DNA of 29,218 nt. Origin: JAHFLQ01 sp964432465. GTDB lineage: Bacteria > Patescibacteriota > Minisyncoccia > UBA6257 > WO2-44-18. A program made the translations under genes and the position numbers. The stretch covers positions 1-29,218 of the forward strand of contig CAYSNI010000014.1 in assembly GCA_964432465.1 (NCBI GenBank), read 5' to 3'. Below the pieces are notes generated by a model. That model worked only from the letters and a program-made list of their open reading frames with translations. It made no database searches and was not told where the DNA came from. Shown piece by piece: positions 21,222-27,171 of the stretch. The first letter of the stretch is position 1. Each line of letters opens with the position of its first letter.

Positions 21222-21522
21222 TTAATGATACCAATAATAACCGCTTTAGGTTTATTTTTCAAAGGAAAAAGGCGGGATACCGGAACCCCGTAAAAATCGC
21301 TTACGCGATTCACGGAGCAAGTCGAACTGCTTGTCGCACCTGTCCCATCACTAAAGAAAGCAATGTATATAGATAATATCTTCCCATAATGAGTGCGAAG
21401 TCTAACTTCGCTTTTTATATATAAATATAGATAAGGGCCGAGTCGCTAGCCAAGTTTGACTTGGCAGACTCGGCTACCTCGCTAACTCGTCTCCGCTTCG
21501 CGAAGCCGAGTTAGACTCGGTG
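21222..21522. other. Hairpin-rich spacer between tRNA-Thr and tRNA-Gly
   Basis: No coding gene is seen in about 300 nt. Several short hairpins share the form stem-AGT-NNN-ACT-stem: GCGAAGT-CTA-ACTTCGC (21395-21411, followed by T5 on the plus strand, terminator-like), CCAAGT-TTG-ACTTGG inside GCCGAGTC...GACTCGGC (21438-21475), and CCGAGT-TAG-ACTCGG (21506-21520). Also present are AATCGC-TTAC-GCGATT near 21297-21312 and the palindrome GCTTCGCGAAGC (about 21494-21505). GGCGGGATACCGGAACCCCG near 21270-21290 resembles a damaged tRNA T-arm/acceptor end. Confidence 0.5.
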
Positions 21523-21593
21523 AGCAGGTGATGGGAATCGAACCCACGCTCTAACCTTGGGAAGGTCATGTACTGCCACTATACGACACCTGC
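21523..21593 (-). tRNA. tRNA-Gly (anticodon CCC)
   Basis: Minus strand: acceptor GCAGGTG pairs with CACCTGC, discriminator T. D arm TCGTATAGTGGCAGTAC; anticodon stem TGACC/GGTTA with loop TTCCCAA gives anticodon CCC (codon GGG); T arm TGGG-TTCGATT-CCCA. CCA is not encoded (CAC follows). Confidence 0.92.
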
Positions 21594-21614
21594 ATTCATG
21601 CTCTTTCTTTTAGT

Positions 21615-21643
21615 GCGGGATTCTACCACTGAACCATACCCGC
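21615..21643 (-). pseudogene. tRNA-Gly-like fragment (5' half)
   Basis: On the minus strand GCGGGTATGGTTCAGTGGTAGAATCCCGC has the acceptor strand and D arm of a normal glycine tRNA (GCGGGTA, GGTTCAGTGGTAGAA), then runs straight into CCCGC, which pairs with the first five bases. The anticodon and T arms are missing. It abuts the stop codon of the gene at 21643 and precedes tRNA-Gly(CCC) by 21 nt. Confidence 0.6.
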
Positions 21644-22245
21644 TATTGCGAACGTAAAACTACCTTATTCTTATCCCAAGAAAACTCCGGTGTCAAAATT
21701 ATCACCCGGGCGGCTATTTCCGCGCTCGCCAACCAGCTATCCAATTTTTCCTGCTCTAAAAATAATCTGCCTTCCAATAATTCCCTTTCGGCCTGCGGCA
21801 CCAGTACCATCTCTTTAAAACTAGCGAAATCCAGTCCGTACAGAAGTTTAGCGGCTTCAGCAACGATCTCATTATCCGCATTAACATCATTTAATCGACT
21901 AGCAACTGCAGAATTCAAACCACGCCCGATGCGATTATTTAGCTCAGAAGAAATTAAAGATTTATCAATGAGATCCTGTAAGGTCGCACGACGTAATTCC
22001 TGTTGAATTACTGGGCTGGTTGGATCAGATTCTGTATGGATTGCTAAGGCTTGCTCAACCAAGTTCTCACCGGCCAGCGTACTGATATAATATCTGGTCG
22101 CCACCGTATTCGCGTCATTCAAATCTTTCGCGGTAATTAAACTACCATTGACAATCGCAACCGGGTAATGACCTAGATGAATAAAATAATACGCGGTGAT
22201 ACCGATGAAAATTACCAGAAGAAATAAGAGAAGGTTTTTCGTCAT
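21643..22245 (-). CDS. Membrane-anchored SurA-N-like protein without a PPIase domain
   Basis: 200 residues. One N-terminal membrane helix (about 4-22) is followed by VAIVNGSLITAKDLNDA (about 29-45), the start typical of SurA N-terminal and PrsA-type foldase domains, and by a helical segment (LVEQALAIHT..., LQDLIDKSLISSELNNR) that matches the way such domains wrap back. No parvulin PPIase domain is present, so it probably acts as an extracytoplasmic chaperone or a scaffold. TAG stop. It follows the FtsB-like gene by 6 nt and is in one transcription unit with it. Confidence 0.65.
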   Translation of the reverse strand: MTKNLLLFLLVIFIGITAYYFIHLGHYPVAIVNGSLITAKDLNDANTVATRYYISTLAGENLVEQALAIHTESDPTSPVIQQELRRATLQDLIDKSLISSELNNRIGRGLNSAVASRLNDVNADNEIVAEAAKLLYGLDFASFKEMVLVPQAERELLEGRLFLEQEKLDSWLASAEIAARVIILTPEFSWDKNKVVLRSQ

Positions 22246-22251
22246 CTTTTT

Positions 22252-22509
22252 TTATTGTATTTTAATTAATTTTTCACCAGGTCGTTTGTAGTCAAACTTC
22301 GCCTTTAGCTCTTTCGCTAAATTCTCTGGATCGGAAAAATAATGGATATCCGCCTGAAGTTGGGTGTGCTCCTGTACTAGATTCTCCACCTCAGATCTCT
22401 CCTCCACAAGGCGCGCCTGTAAATCAGCGCTAGCTCTATATAGATGAAAAAGCTGGACCGATAAAACAGTTACGAAAATTACTCCGATTACCCAAGCCAG
22501 CATCCTCAT
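22252..22509 (-). CDS. FtsB/DivIC-like septum formation protein
   Basis: 85 residues with the standard FtsB/DivIC arrangement: short cytosolic N-terminus, one membrane helix (about 4-22), an extracytoplasmic coiled coil (about 28-58, ADLQARLVEERSEVENLVQE) and a small C-terminal part with the DPENLAKELKAKFDYKRPGE motif typical of septum formation initiators. It would bridge FtsL and FtsQ at the divisome. A TAGAAT box 6 nt before the ATG suggests a leaderless mRNA. ftsE/ftsX downstream on the same strand strengthen the division theme. FtsL itself, a similar protein, is less likely because of the YxRPGE end. Confidence 0.8.
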   Translation of the reverse strand: MRMLAWVIGVIFVTVLSVQLFHLYRASADLQARLVEERSEVENLVQEHTQLQADIHYFSDPENLAKELKAKFDYKRPGEKLIKIQ

Positions 22510-22515
22510 GCTTTT

Positions 22516-22521
22516 ATTCTA
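22516..22521 (-). promoter_or_regulatory. -10 of the FtsB-like gene
   Basis: TAGAAT on the minus strand, 6 nt before the ATG at 22509, in the 44-nt gap after lepA. Same spacing as ndh and the gene at 5933. Confidence 0.5.
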
Positions 22522-22553
22522 CACCAGATCATAAACGTAGCCACCTCTAAGGG

Positions 22554-24326
22554 CTATTTTTTAAGGAGCTCCTTAAAAATATTTGCCGGGATCTTAATGC
22601 TAGAACCTGTCCCTCGTTCCTTGAGGCGCTCCTTACCACGCGCCTGCTTCTTCCAGAGCTTCATCTTGCGCGTGCGATCACCGCCGTTCTTACCGAAATC
22701 ACCGAGGTCTTTTTTCATTGCCGGAATAGTTTCGCGAGCGATTATTTTGCCGCCAACCAAAGCTTGAATTGCCTGAGTGAACTGCTGTTTCGGCAAAAGA
22801 TCCTTAAGTTTCTCGCAGGTTACTCTCGCTTCCCGATCCAAATCCTCACGAGGAAGAATACGCGTTAGTCCCGGCACTAGATTTTCTGCCACGTGAATTT
22901 CCAGCTTTGCCACATCCGCCGGAGCAAAATCGATCAGCTCATAGAAAAAAGAAGCGAACCCCTGAGAAACGGATTTGAGCTTGTCATCCAAGTCACGAAT
23001 CAGATCTGAGAGTGGTAATTTCGCTTTTACGACAATTTTATTCTTCAAAGTTTCCGTAGTCATTTCTGAAAATCGAAACATCTCTTTTAGGCGGATTACC
23101 GCGCCCAGATATTCTGGGGGCGTGACGATCTCGGTTCGCGTCATCGGCTCTTCCGCGGTTTTATAATCATTTGGAAAATCTTTCGGATTAGTAATCAGCT
23201 TGCCGTCCACCCGGTAAGCAACGGAAGGAAAGCTGTGTACGGTCTCAATTTTAAATTCGCGCAAAATACGCTCCGCCACGATTTCAAAATGAAGCTTTCC
23301 TAAAAATCCACCCTTGAATCCTCTGCCTAGAACTTCACTCGCGTCCGATTCAATGGTTAATGAGGCATCGGATAGACGCAGTTTTCCTAGCGCCTGCTTC
23401 AATTCGTCATACTGATCGCCTTCTTCGGGATAAAATGAAACGAATACCACTGGACGAGGCTCAGCATATCCTCCCAGCTGTTTCGCCTCAAGGCTAGTCG
23501 AAACCGTGTCGCCAATCTTTAACTTACCGGGATCTTTCAATCCCGTAGCCACATAGCCAATCTCCCCAGTTTTAAGAATCGCGCCGGGAGTCTGCTTAGG
23601 TGAAAATGTGCCGATCTCTTTTGTTTTCACGGTAGTTTTCGTGGCCAATAAATGAACGTCCTGATTAATTGAAAATTCACCATCAAATACCCGAATAAAA
23701 GCCATTACTCCTTTATGCTCGTCGTACAAAGAATCAAAAATTAATGCTCGTCCAACCTTATCATGTGAATCTTTCGGTGGTGGGACATTCTTTACTACCG
23801 ATTCCAGTAAAGACGGCACGCCCTCGCCTGTTTTCCCGGAGACTCGCAAAATATCCTCTGGCGACGCGCTAATCAATTCGGCAAGATCCAGCACTGCGTT
23901 TTGAATCTGATCCGGTTGAGCAACATCAATTTTATTCACTGCGCCAAGAATTTTTAGATTCGCTTTACGGGCGTTTTCGTAGTTGGCCAATGTCTGCGCC
24001 TGGATACCTTGTGTCGCATCCACTAAAAGTACGGCCCCTTCCACGGCTTCCAAAGCTCGAGAAACTTCATAGGCAAAATCGGCGTGACCGGGAGTGTCAA
24101 TTAAATTCAAAATGTACTGCTGGCCGTTAAGCTCGTAGTTCATACGCACCGGCGCCATTTTAATCGTAATCCCGCGTTCACGCTCCAGATCCATCTGGTC
24201 CAAAAATTGCGGCTTCATCAGCCGCTTTTCAATCGTGCCGGTGACCTCTAAAAGCCGGTCCGCCAGGGTGCTTTTGCCGTGATCTATGTGGGCAGTTATA
24301 ACAAAATTACGGATATTAGATGTCAT
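22554..24326 (-). CDS. lepA: Elongation factor 4 (LepA)
   Basis: A 590-residue translational GTPase that binds stalled or post-translocation ribosomes. The G1 motif is AHIDHGKSTL (12-21), G2/G3 regions include RERGITIK and DTPGHADF, and G4 is NKID. Domains II-V follow, and the C-terminal LepA domain ends with GGDRTRKMKLWKKQ and the basic KERGTGSSIKIP, a typical LepA tail. Full length, no truncation. No Shine-Dalgarno sequence and no clear -10 were found next to the ATG; the upstream 650 nt are structured non-coding sequence. Confidence 0.96.
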   Translation of the reverse strand: MTSNIRNFVITAHIDHGKSTLADRLLEVTGTIEKRLMKPQFLDQMDLERERGITIKMAPVRMNYELNGQQYILNLIDTPGHADFAYEVSRALEAVEGAVLLVDATQGIQAQTLANYENARKANLKILGAVNKIDVAQPDQIQNAVLDLAELISASPEDILRVSGKTGEGVPSLLESVVKNVPPPKDSHDKVGRALIFDSLYDEHKGVMAFIRVFDGEFSINQDVHLLATKTTVKTKEIGTFSPKQTPGAILKTGEIGYVATGLKDPGKLKIGDTVSTSLEAKQLGGYAEPRPVVFVSFYPEEGDQYDELKQALGKLRLSDASLTIESDASEVLGRGFKGGFLGKLHFEIVAERILREFKIETVHSFPSVAYRVDGKLITNPKDFPNDYKTAEEPMTRTEIVTPPEYLGAVIRLKEMFRFSEMTTETLKNKIVVKAKLPLSDLIRDLDDKLKSVSQGFASFFYELIDFAPADVAKLEIHVAENLVPGLTRILPREDLDREARVTCEKLKDLLPKQQFTQAIQALVGGKIIARETIPAMKKDLGDFGKNGGDRTRKMKLWKKQARGKERLKERGTGSSIKIPANIFKELLKK

Positions 24327-24626
24327 CCAGGTAAGTAGAAACTCAACTTAATTTTTCGACATAAACTTTTGATAATGTGGATAGCCAGAATTTCCGATTA
24401 TATTCTGCAGGAAGTTAGCAATAATGAGATTATTCATGCCAGTCGAAAAATTGAAACCCCGATGAGTTTCGGTAACTTTCCGACATTGATTATTTGAATG
24501 GATAGAGGGTAATTGGTAATTCGCGATTGATAGTATCCGACCCGAAAGAAACTCATCGTCGTTGAGTTTTCACTTCCTGGCCATAGCTTGAGTATACTAC
24601 GATTTTTGTGATGGATAATCAAATAA
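24327..24626. other. Gene-free, structured region upstream of lepA
   Basis: No convincing gene in about 300 nt. An 11-bp inverted repeat AATTTTTCGAC (24350-24360) / GTCGAAAAATT (24442-24452) encloses two smaller hairpins, CAGAAT...ATTCTG (24386-24407) and AATAAT-GAG-ATTATT (24420-24434), so a branched fold is possible. A second 11-bp inverted pair CGATGAGTTTC (24460-24470) / GAAACTCATCG (24548-24558) follows, and GAAACTCA also occurs at 24338-24345. TATACT at 24593-24598 may be a plus-strand -10. Could be the lepA leader, a non-coding RNA or a decayed mobile element. Confidence 0.45.
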
Positions 24627-24726
24627 AAAACTACCCGCTTCTCCGAGCACAAGCAATAAGGACTCGGATTATTTGTAAAACTACCCGCTTCGCAGAATGC
24701 GAGCAACAAGGACTCGGATTATTTGT
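24627..24726 (+). repeat. Two tandem 50-bp repeats
   Basis: Units 24627-24676 and 24677-24726 are identical except in a central stretch (TCCGAGCAC versus GCAGAATGC and neighbouring single bases). Each begins AAAACTACCCGCTTC and ends AAGGACTCGGATTATTTGT. In the second unit GCTTCGCAGAATGCGAGC can fold as a hairpin with one bulge. Fifty is not a multiple of three, so the open frame across it (about 24611-24856) is probably accidental. Confidence 0.75.
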
Positions 24727-24737
24727 AAAAACCAAAA

Positions 24738-24852
24738 TCCCGCGTAAGATTCCCGGAAAGTACGTAAGATGGGTGGGTTCGTCGTTCCAACCACGGTTGG
24801 AAGAAATTTACCCTTCCCTTATAAAATATTTAGTCCGGAATCTTAAGCGGGA
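24738..24852. repeat. 115-bp interrupted palindrome
   Basis: TCCCGCGTAAGATTCCCGGA (24738-24757) is complementary to TCCGGAATCTTAAGCGGGA (24834-24852) apart from one mismatch and one bulged base. The interior carries a perfect 8-bp palindrome TTCCAACC-AC-GGTTGGAA (24785-24802). It may be a structured RNA or a small miniature inverted-repeat-like element; no flanking target duplication was found by eye. Confidence 0.6.
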
Positions 24853-24904
24853 CTAACTTAATTATATCATCAGACTATCTTTAGGAAAGCGCGTTTGTGG
24901 ATAA

Positions 24905-24934
24905 GTCAAAGCCGCCTCATCCGAGGCGGTTTTT
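24905..24934 (+). terminator. Intrinsic terminator, first copy
   Basis: CCGCCTC-ATCC-GAGGCGG (24912-24929) followed by T5. Thirty bases, 24904-24933, are identical to 25768-25797. Confidence 0.8.
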
Positions 24935-24978
24935 AATATCTGTGATACTGATATCATCAGCATTTTGAAAGAGAAAGT

Positions 24979-25355
24979 ATGCCGAAACCCGCGACGGACT
25001 ACATCTCGGAGTTGGACACGCTCAGCTTGCCGACCATCGGTCGCCTGCTAATCATGCGCGCGATTGACCGATACGAACTATGCGAACAGGCGGGAGATCC
25101 AGCGATTCTGCGAAGGACTGCTCCGCAATAGCATACTGGTCTCGTTCGGAACTGGCCGTACGCTCAAAGACGCTCTAAAAGAAATGGTTGCCGGTGGGGG
25201 TTTTGTATAAGTACAAATCACTGTTCATTGCCGGCTATCGGGTAATGAAGCCGGGCAAGAAACTGCTTCGCAAATACAAATGCGTCGTGGATAGAAGGAT
25301 GGCTCGAGCCGGCATGGAATGCCGTCGTTGCGGCACATTCAACTTTCATAAGTAA
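24979..25355 (+). pseudogene. Frameshifted small gene (about 125 residues if repaired)
   Basis: An ATG at 24979 behind AAAGAGAAAG opens a frame for MPKPATDYISELDTLSLPTI and on to about codon 41, then stops at 25131. From about 25085 the +1 frame reads IQRFCEGLLRNSILVSFGTG, then RTLKDALKEMVAGGGF, and stops at 25210. From about 25194 the next frame reads LYKYKSLFIAGYRVMKPGKK and ends ECRRCGTFNFHK at 25355. Each shift equals one extra base, the second beside the G5T4 run. Read as one protein it is basic, with CxxC near the end. Either a broken gene, two assembly errors, or two overlapping short genes. A -10-like GATACT with TG (24941-24949) and a small CTGAT-ATC-ATCAG palindrome precede it. Family not recognised. 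Confidence 0.5.
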
Positions 25356-25360
25356 ATAAA

Positions 25361-25386
25361 ATCCGCCCCGTAAAGGGCGGCTTTTT
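25361..25386. terminator. Bidirectional terminator
   Basis: CCGCCC-CGTAAA-GGGCGG (25363-25380) is followed by CTTTTTATT on the plus strand and by ATTTTATTTAC on the minus strand. It closes both the frameshifted gene and the convergent gene at 25389. Confidence 0.8.
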
Positions 25387-25388
25387 AT

Positions 25389-25718
25389 TCACTCGGTCAG
25401 TTTGTCATAATGACTCCACTCCCAGATCGTGCCACCGACCTTCCAGCCCAGCCAGTAATGGCGGAAAGTTACTACGTCGCCCGGCTCTAGGATCATCCAA
25501 ACCTCTTTGCTATCAATCAAATCCACGCTGTTGATTGTCGTATATTTTCCGCTGGAAAGGATCTTCAACTCGGCCCAGCCCCAGCCGGTATCGTCATACC
25601 GCACCATCGCATCCTGAACCTTAACTCGTTCAATCTGGTCTTCAATCTTTAATCCAGCGAAAAAGAAAGAGAGTAAGACAAGGACTAAGACGATGGCCAA
25701 AGAATGCTTATATTTCAA
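25389..25718 (-). CDS. Small anchored protein of unknown function
   Basis: 109 residues with a hydrophobic N-terminal segment (about 7-22, SLAIVLVLVLLSFFFAG) and an external domain rich in Trp and charged residues (WGWAELKIL, KEVWMILEPGDVV, RHYWLGWKVGGTIWEWSHYD). The hydrophobic segment acts as anchor or signal; no lipobox cysteine is seen. The start codon is TTG, chosen because a perfect GAGGTGA ribosome site sits a few nt upstream. The external part resembles a small beta-rich fold but no family is recognised. It lies in the accessory island, with a high-quality ribosome site unlike the leaderless housekeeping genes. Confidence 0.6.
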   Translation of the reverse strand: MKYKHSLAIVLVLVLLSFFFAGLKIEDQIERVKVQDAMVRYDDTGWGWAELKILSSGKYTTINSVDLIDSKEVWMILEPGDVVTFRHYWLGWKVGGTIWEWSHYDKLTE

Positions 25719-25764
25719 CGCTCACCTCAAATTAACTGACTAGATATTACCACTTCTTCATAGC

Positions 25765-25804
25765 TAAAGTCAAAGCCGCCTCATCCGAGGCGGTTTTGAC
25801 TTTA
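25765..25804. terminator. Intrinsic hairpin, second copy
   Basis: TAAAGTCAAAGCCGCCTC pairs with GAGGCGGTTTTGACTTTA over 18 bp with one G-T pair and loop ATCC. It shares 30 identical bases with 24904-24933. Here the T run is only four, so termination may be weaker. Confidence 0.7.
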
Positions 25805-25806
25805 TT

Positions 25807-25834
25807 ATCGGCTAATTCGTGCGAATTAGCCGAT
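25807..25834. promoter_or_regulatory. Perfect 13-bp inverted repeat, possible operator
   Basis: ATCGGCTAATTCG-TG-CGAATTAGCCGAT, with only two central bases unpaired. Its last base is the first T of the -35 box TTGACA, so a protein bound here would contact or block RNA polymerase. A hairpin in a read-through transcript is the alternative. Confidence 0.55.
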
Positions 25835-25861
25835 TGACAGGAACGGGACAGCTCTTATAGT
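25834..25861 (+). promoter_or_regulatory. Near-consensus promoter of the 25891 gene
   Basis: TTGACA (25834-25839), 16 nt, TATAGT (25856-25861). The predicted start near 25868 leaves a 23-nt leader with GAAGGAGA as ribosome site. It is the best -35/-10 pair in the window. Confidence 0.75.
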
Positions 25862-25890
25862 ATGCTGTTAGCTTTTTGAAGGAGACGGCG

Positions 25891-26406
25891 ATGACGTGGC
25901 TTGAGTTTATTGCCTTCTATATCACTTGCGCCTCGATGTCCTACTTCATGTTTTTTGCTTTTACCGTAGAGAACAACGGCAGGATAGGATTTACAGAAAA
26001 CCTTCTGGTAGGGGCGCTTCGCTGCCTGAGGGACGACTTTCTCCGGATTCACTGTCCGTGGAGCAGAGCGAGGAGTGTTCGCTACCGGATCAAGCACCTC
26101 TGGGATTTCGTCGGAGAGAATGGGAGGAATCACGACAAGCTAGGCTGGCTGACTCGGGCGGAGTTGCTAAACGTTCACAGACACGCGGAGATCGCCGGCG
26201 TTTGCTTCGTCAGCCGGACATTGTTCTGGACGCAAAACTTATTTCAGTTGCTAATATCGCCAGTTCGAATGGCGTTATTCATGGCCTTTATGTTCCTGGT
26301 CATGGTACCGGTAGCGCTCTACTCCGACATGCGCGCCCACCGTAAAAACAAAGAGGCGGCGAAGCAACGCGCGCTGCGGGAGAAAAACCAAAATCCGGTC
26401 AACTGA
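25891..26406 (+). CDS. Accessory membrane protein of unknown function
   Basis: 171 residues with a hydrophobic N-terminal helix (about 3-25, WLEFIAFYITCASMSYFMFF) and a second helix near 122-142 (MALFMAFMFLVMVPVALYSD), with a basic stretch (RDDFLRIHCPWSRARSVRYR) between and a basic tail. The two spans bracket a 100-residue cytosolic loop with Cys/His residues that may be structural. The ATG at 25891 is preceded by GAAGGAGA; an upstream TTG in the same frame would lie inside that site. Strong promoter and hairpin operator precede it. Codon use looks richer in G/C than its neighbours, so it may be acquired. No family recognised. Confidence 0.6.
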   Translation: MTWLEFIAFYITCASMSYFMFFAFTVENNGRIGFTENLLVGALRCLRDDFLRIHCPWSRARSVRYRIKHLWDFVGENGRNHDKLGWLTRAELLNVHRHAEIAGVCFVSRTLFWTQNLFQLLISPVRMALFMAFMFLVMVPVALYSDMRAHRKNKEAAKQRALREKNQNPVN

Positions 26407-26419
26407 CCGGATTTTTTTA
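26391..26419 (+). terminator. Terminator of the 25891 gene
   Basis: AAATCCGGTC-AACT-GACCGGATTT with T7 (26391-26417); the TGA stop codon is part of the hairpin. The core TCAACTGA is the same as in the rpmA/rplI terminator. Confidence 0.85.
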
Positions 26420-26440
26420 TTTACTTCTGACAGACTCCTC

Positions 26441-27028
26441 TCAAAACATTATATCCTCTTCGGCGCGCTTGTAGGAATGGATCTCTTTGTCCGTGAACCA
26501 AAGCTTGATCTCGGCTTCCGCTTCGGCGATGTTGCCGGAGGCGTGGATTAGGTTACGAATGCCTCGCTTCTGGGCGTTGGCGAGCACTGCGGAATCAACC
26601 GAATAATCACCGCGGATCGTGCCCATCTCTGCTTGCGAAGGCATCGTGTTGCCGACGAGCTTACGCACCATTTCTACCGCGTGCAATCCCTGCACCACCA
26701 TCTTCACGATCGGGCTTTCGCACATAAAGTCGGTTATCCAGCCGTGCACCATCTTGCCGATCTTCACCGGATCATCGGTGCCGATCTCTTTATTAGCGTC
26801 CATGCCATGCTTCTGGTAAGTCGCCAGCGTCTTCTCGCCCATTGCTTTCAAATTTTCCGCTGAATCCGAATAATGTAACCCGATCGTTTTTTTATCCGCC
26901 TGGAACATTTGCATCGCAACTACCTTTAAACCGCGCCGCTCAATGCGATGAATAATCTCACCGAGCAATCCCCGCTTCACCCCATCCGGCTTAACCATTA
27001 CTAATGTTTGTTCTTCTTTTAATTTCAT
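26441..27028 (-). CDS. ndk: Nucleoside diphosphate kinase, extended form
   Basis: Phosphorylates NDPs using NTP through a phosphohistidine. The N-terminus is EQTLVMVKPDGVKRGLLGEI, and the catalytic His is in NLIHASGNIAEAEAEI. GTIRGDYSVDS is the second family motif. At 195 residues it is about 50 longer than the usual 140-150; the extra segment (about 54-95, SAENLKAMGEKTLATYQKHG..) lies between strand 2 and the SPIVKMVVQG helix. The HGSDS motif after the catalytic His is ASGNI. It has no recognisable Shine-Dalgarno sequence, and its start codon lies in a predicted 18-bp RNA helix (27027-27128). Confidence 0.92.
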   Translation of the reverse strand: MKLKEEQTLVMVKPDGVKRGLLGEIIHRIERRGLKVVAMQMFQADKKTIGLHYSDSAENLKAMGEKTLATYQKHGMDANKEIGTDDPVKIGKMVHGWITDFMCESPIVKMVVQGLHAVEMVRKLVGNTMPSQAEMGTIRGDYSVDSAVLANAQKRGIRNLIHASGNIAEAEAEIKLWFTDKEIHSYKRAEEDIMF

Positions 27029-27128
27029 CCCGTTAGAAAATTGAATTATGTTGTTTTACGACTAAGTTAGTTAAGCAAGGATTATCCAGTTAGTAAATAG
27101 GCCGAGTTGGTCAATCTTCTAACGGGAT
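27027..27128 (-). promoter_or_regulatory. ndk 5' leader with 18-bp helix over the start codon
   Basis: On the minus strand AUCCCGUUAGAAGAUUGA (27128-27111) can pair with UCAAUUUUCUAACGGGAU (27044-27027) in 18 continuous pairs, one of them G-U. The last two bases are the A and U of the ndk AUG. The loop is 66 nt and holds smaller stems. If transcription starts upstream of 27128, translation would need the helix to open. Confidence 0.55.
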
Positions 27129-27171
27129 TCATCAGCGCTATTTAAAATAAAATCAGCGGTTTATTCAATGC

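Noticed and set aside
21395..21416. Plus-strand intrinsic terminator as evidence of a plus-strand gene
   Set aside because: No open frame or promoter is visible on the plus strand between 21222 and 21395; the hairpin is kept only as part of the structured spacer.
24440..24560. GATGA...GAAA pieces resembling a hammerhead ribozyme core
   Set aside because: The core would need CTGATGA with matching GAAA and a cleavage site; CCGATGA and ACGATGA were found and the stems do not fit.
24434..24709. 91-codon open frame on the minus strand upstream of lepA
   Set aside because: It covers the tandem repeats and inverted repeats and has no ribosome site or recognisable protein features.
24627..24726. 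CRISPR array
   Set aside because: Only two directly abutting units, no spacer of constant size and no cas genes in the window.
24611..24856. Open frame of 81 codons with a TATACT upstream
   Set aside because: It exists only because of the 50-bp duplication: removing one unit ends the frame after about 28 codons. It also crosses the long palindrome, so non-coding structure explains it better.
24896..24904. TGTGGATAA, a perfect DnaA-box match, with a near match at about 24376
   Set aside because: One perfect and one weak box with no dnaA, dnaN or box cluster do not make an origin.
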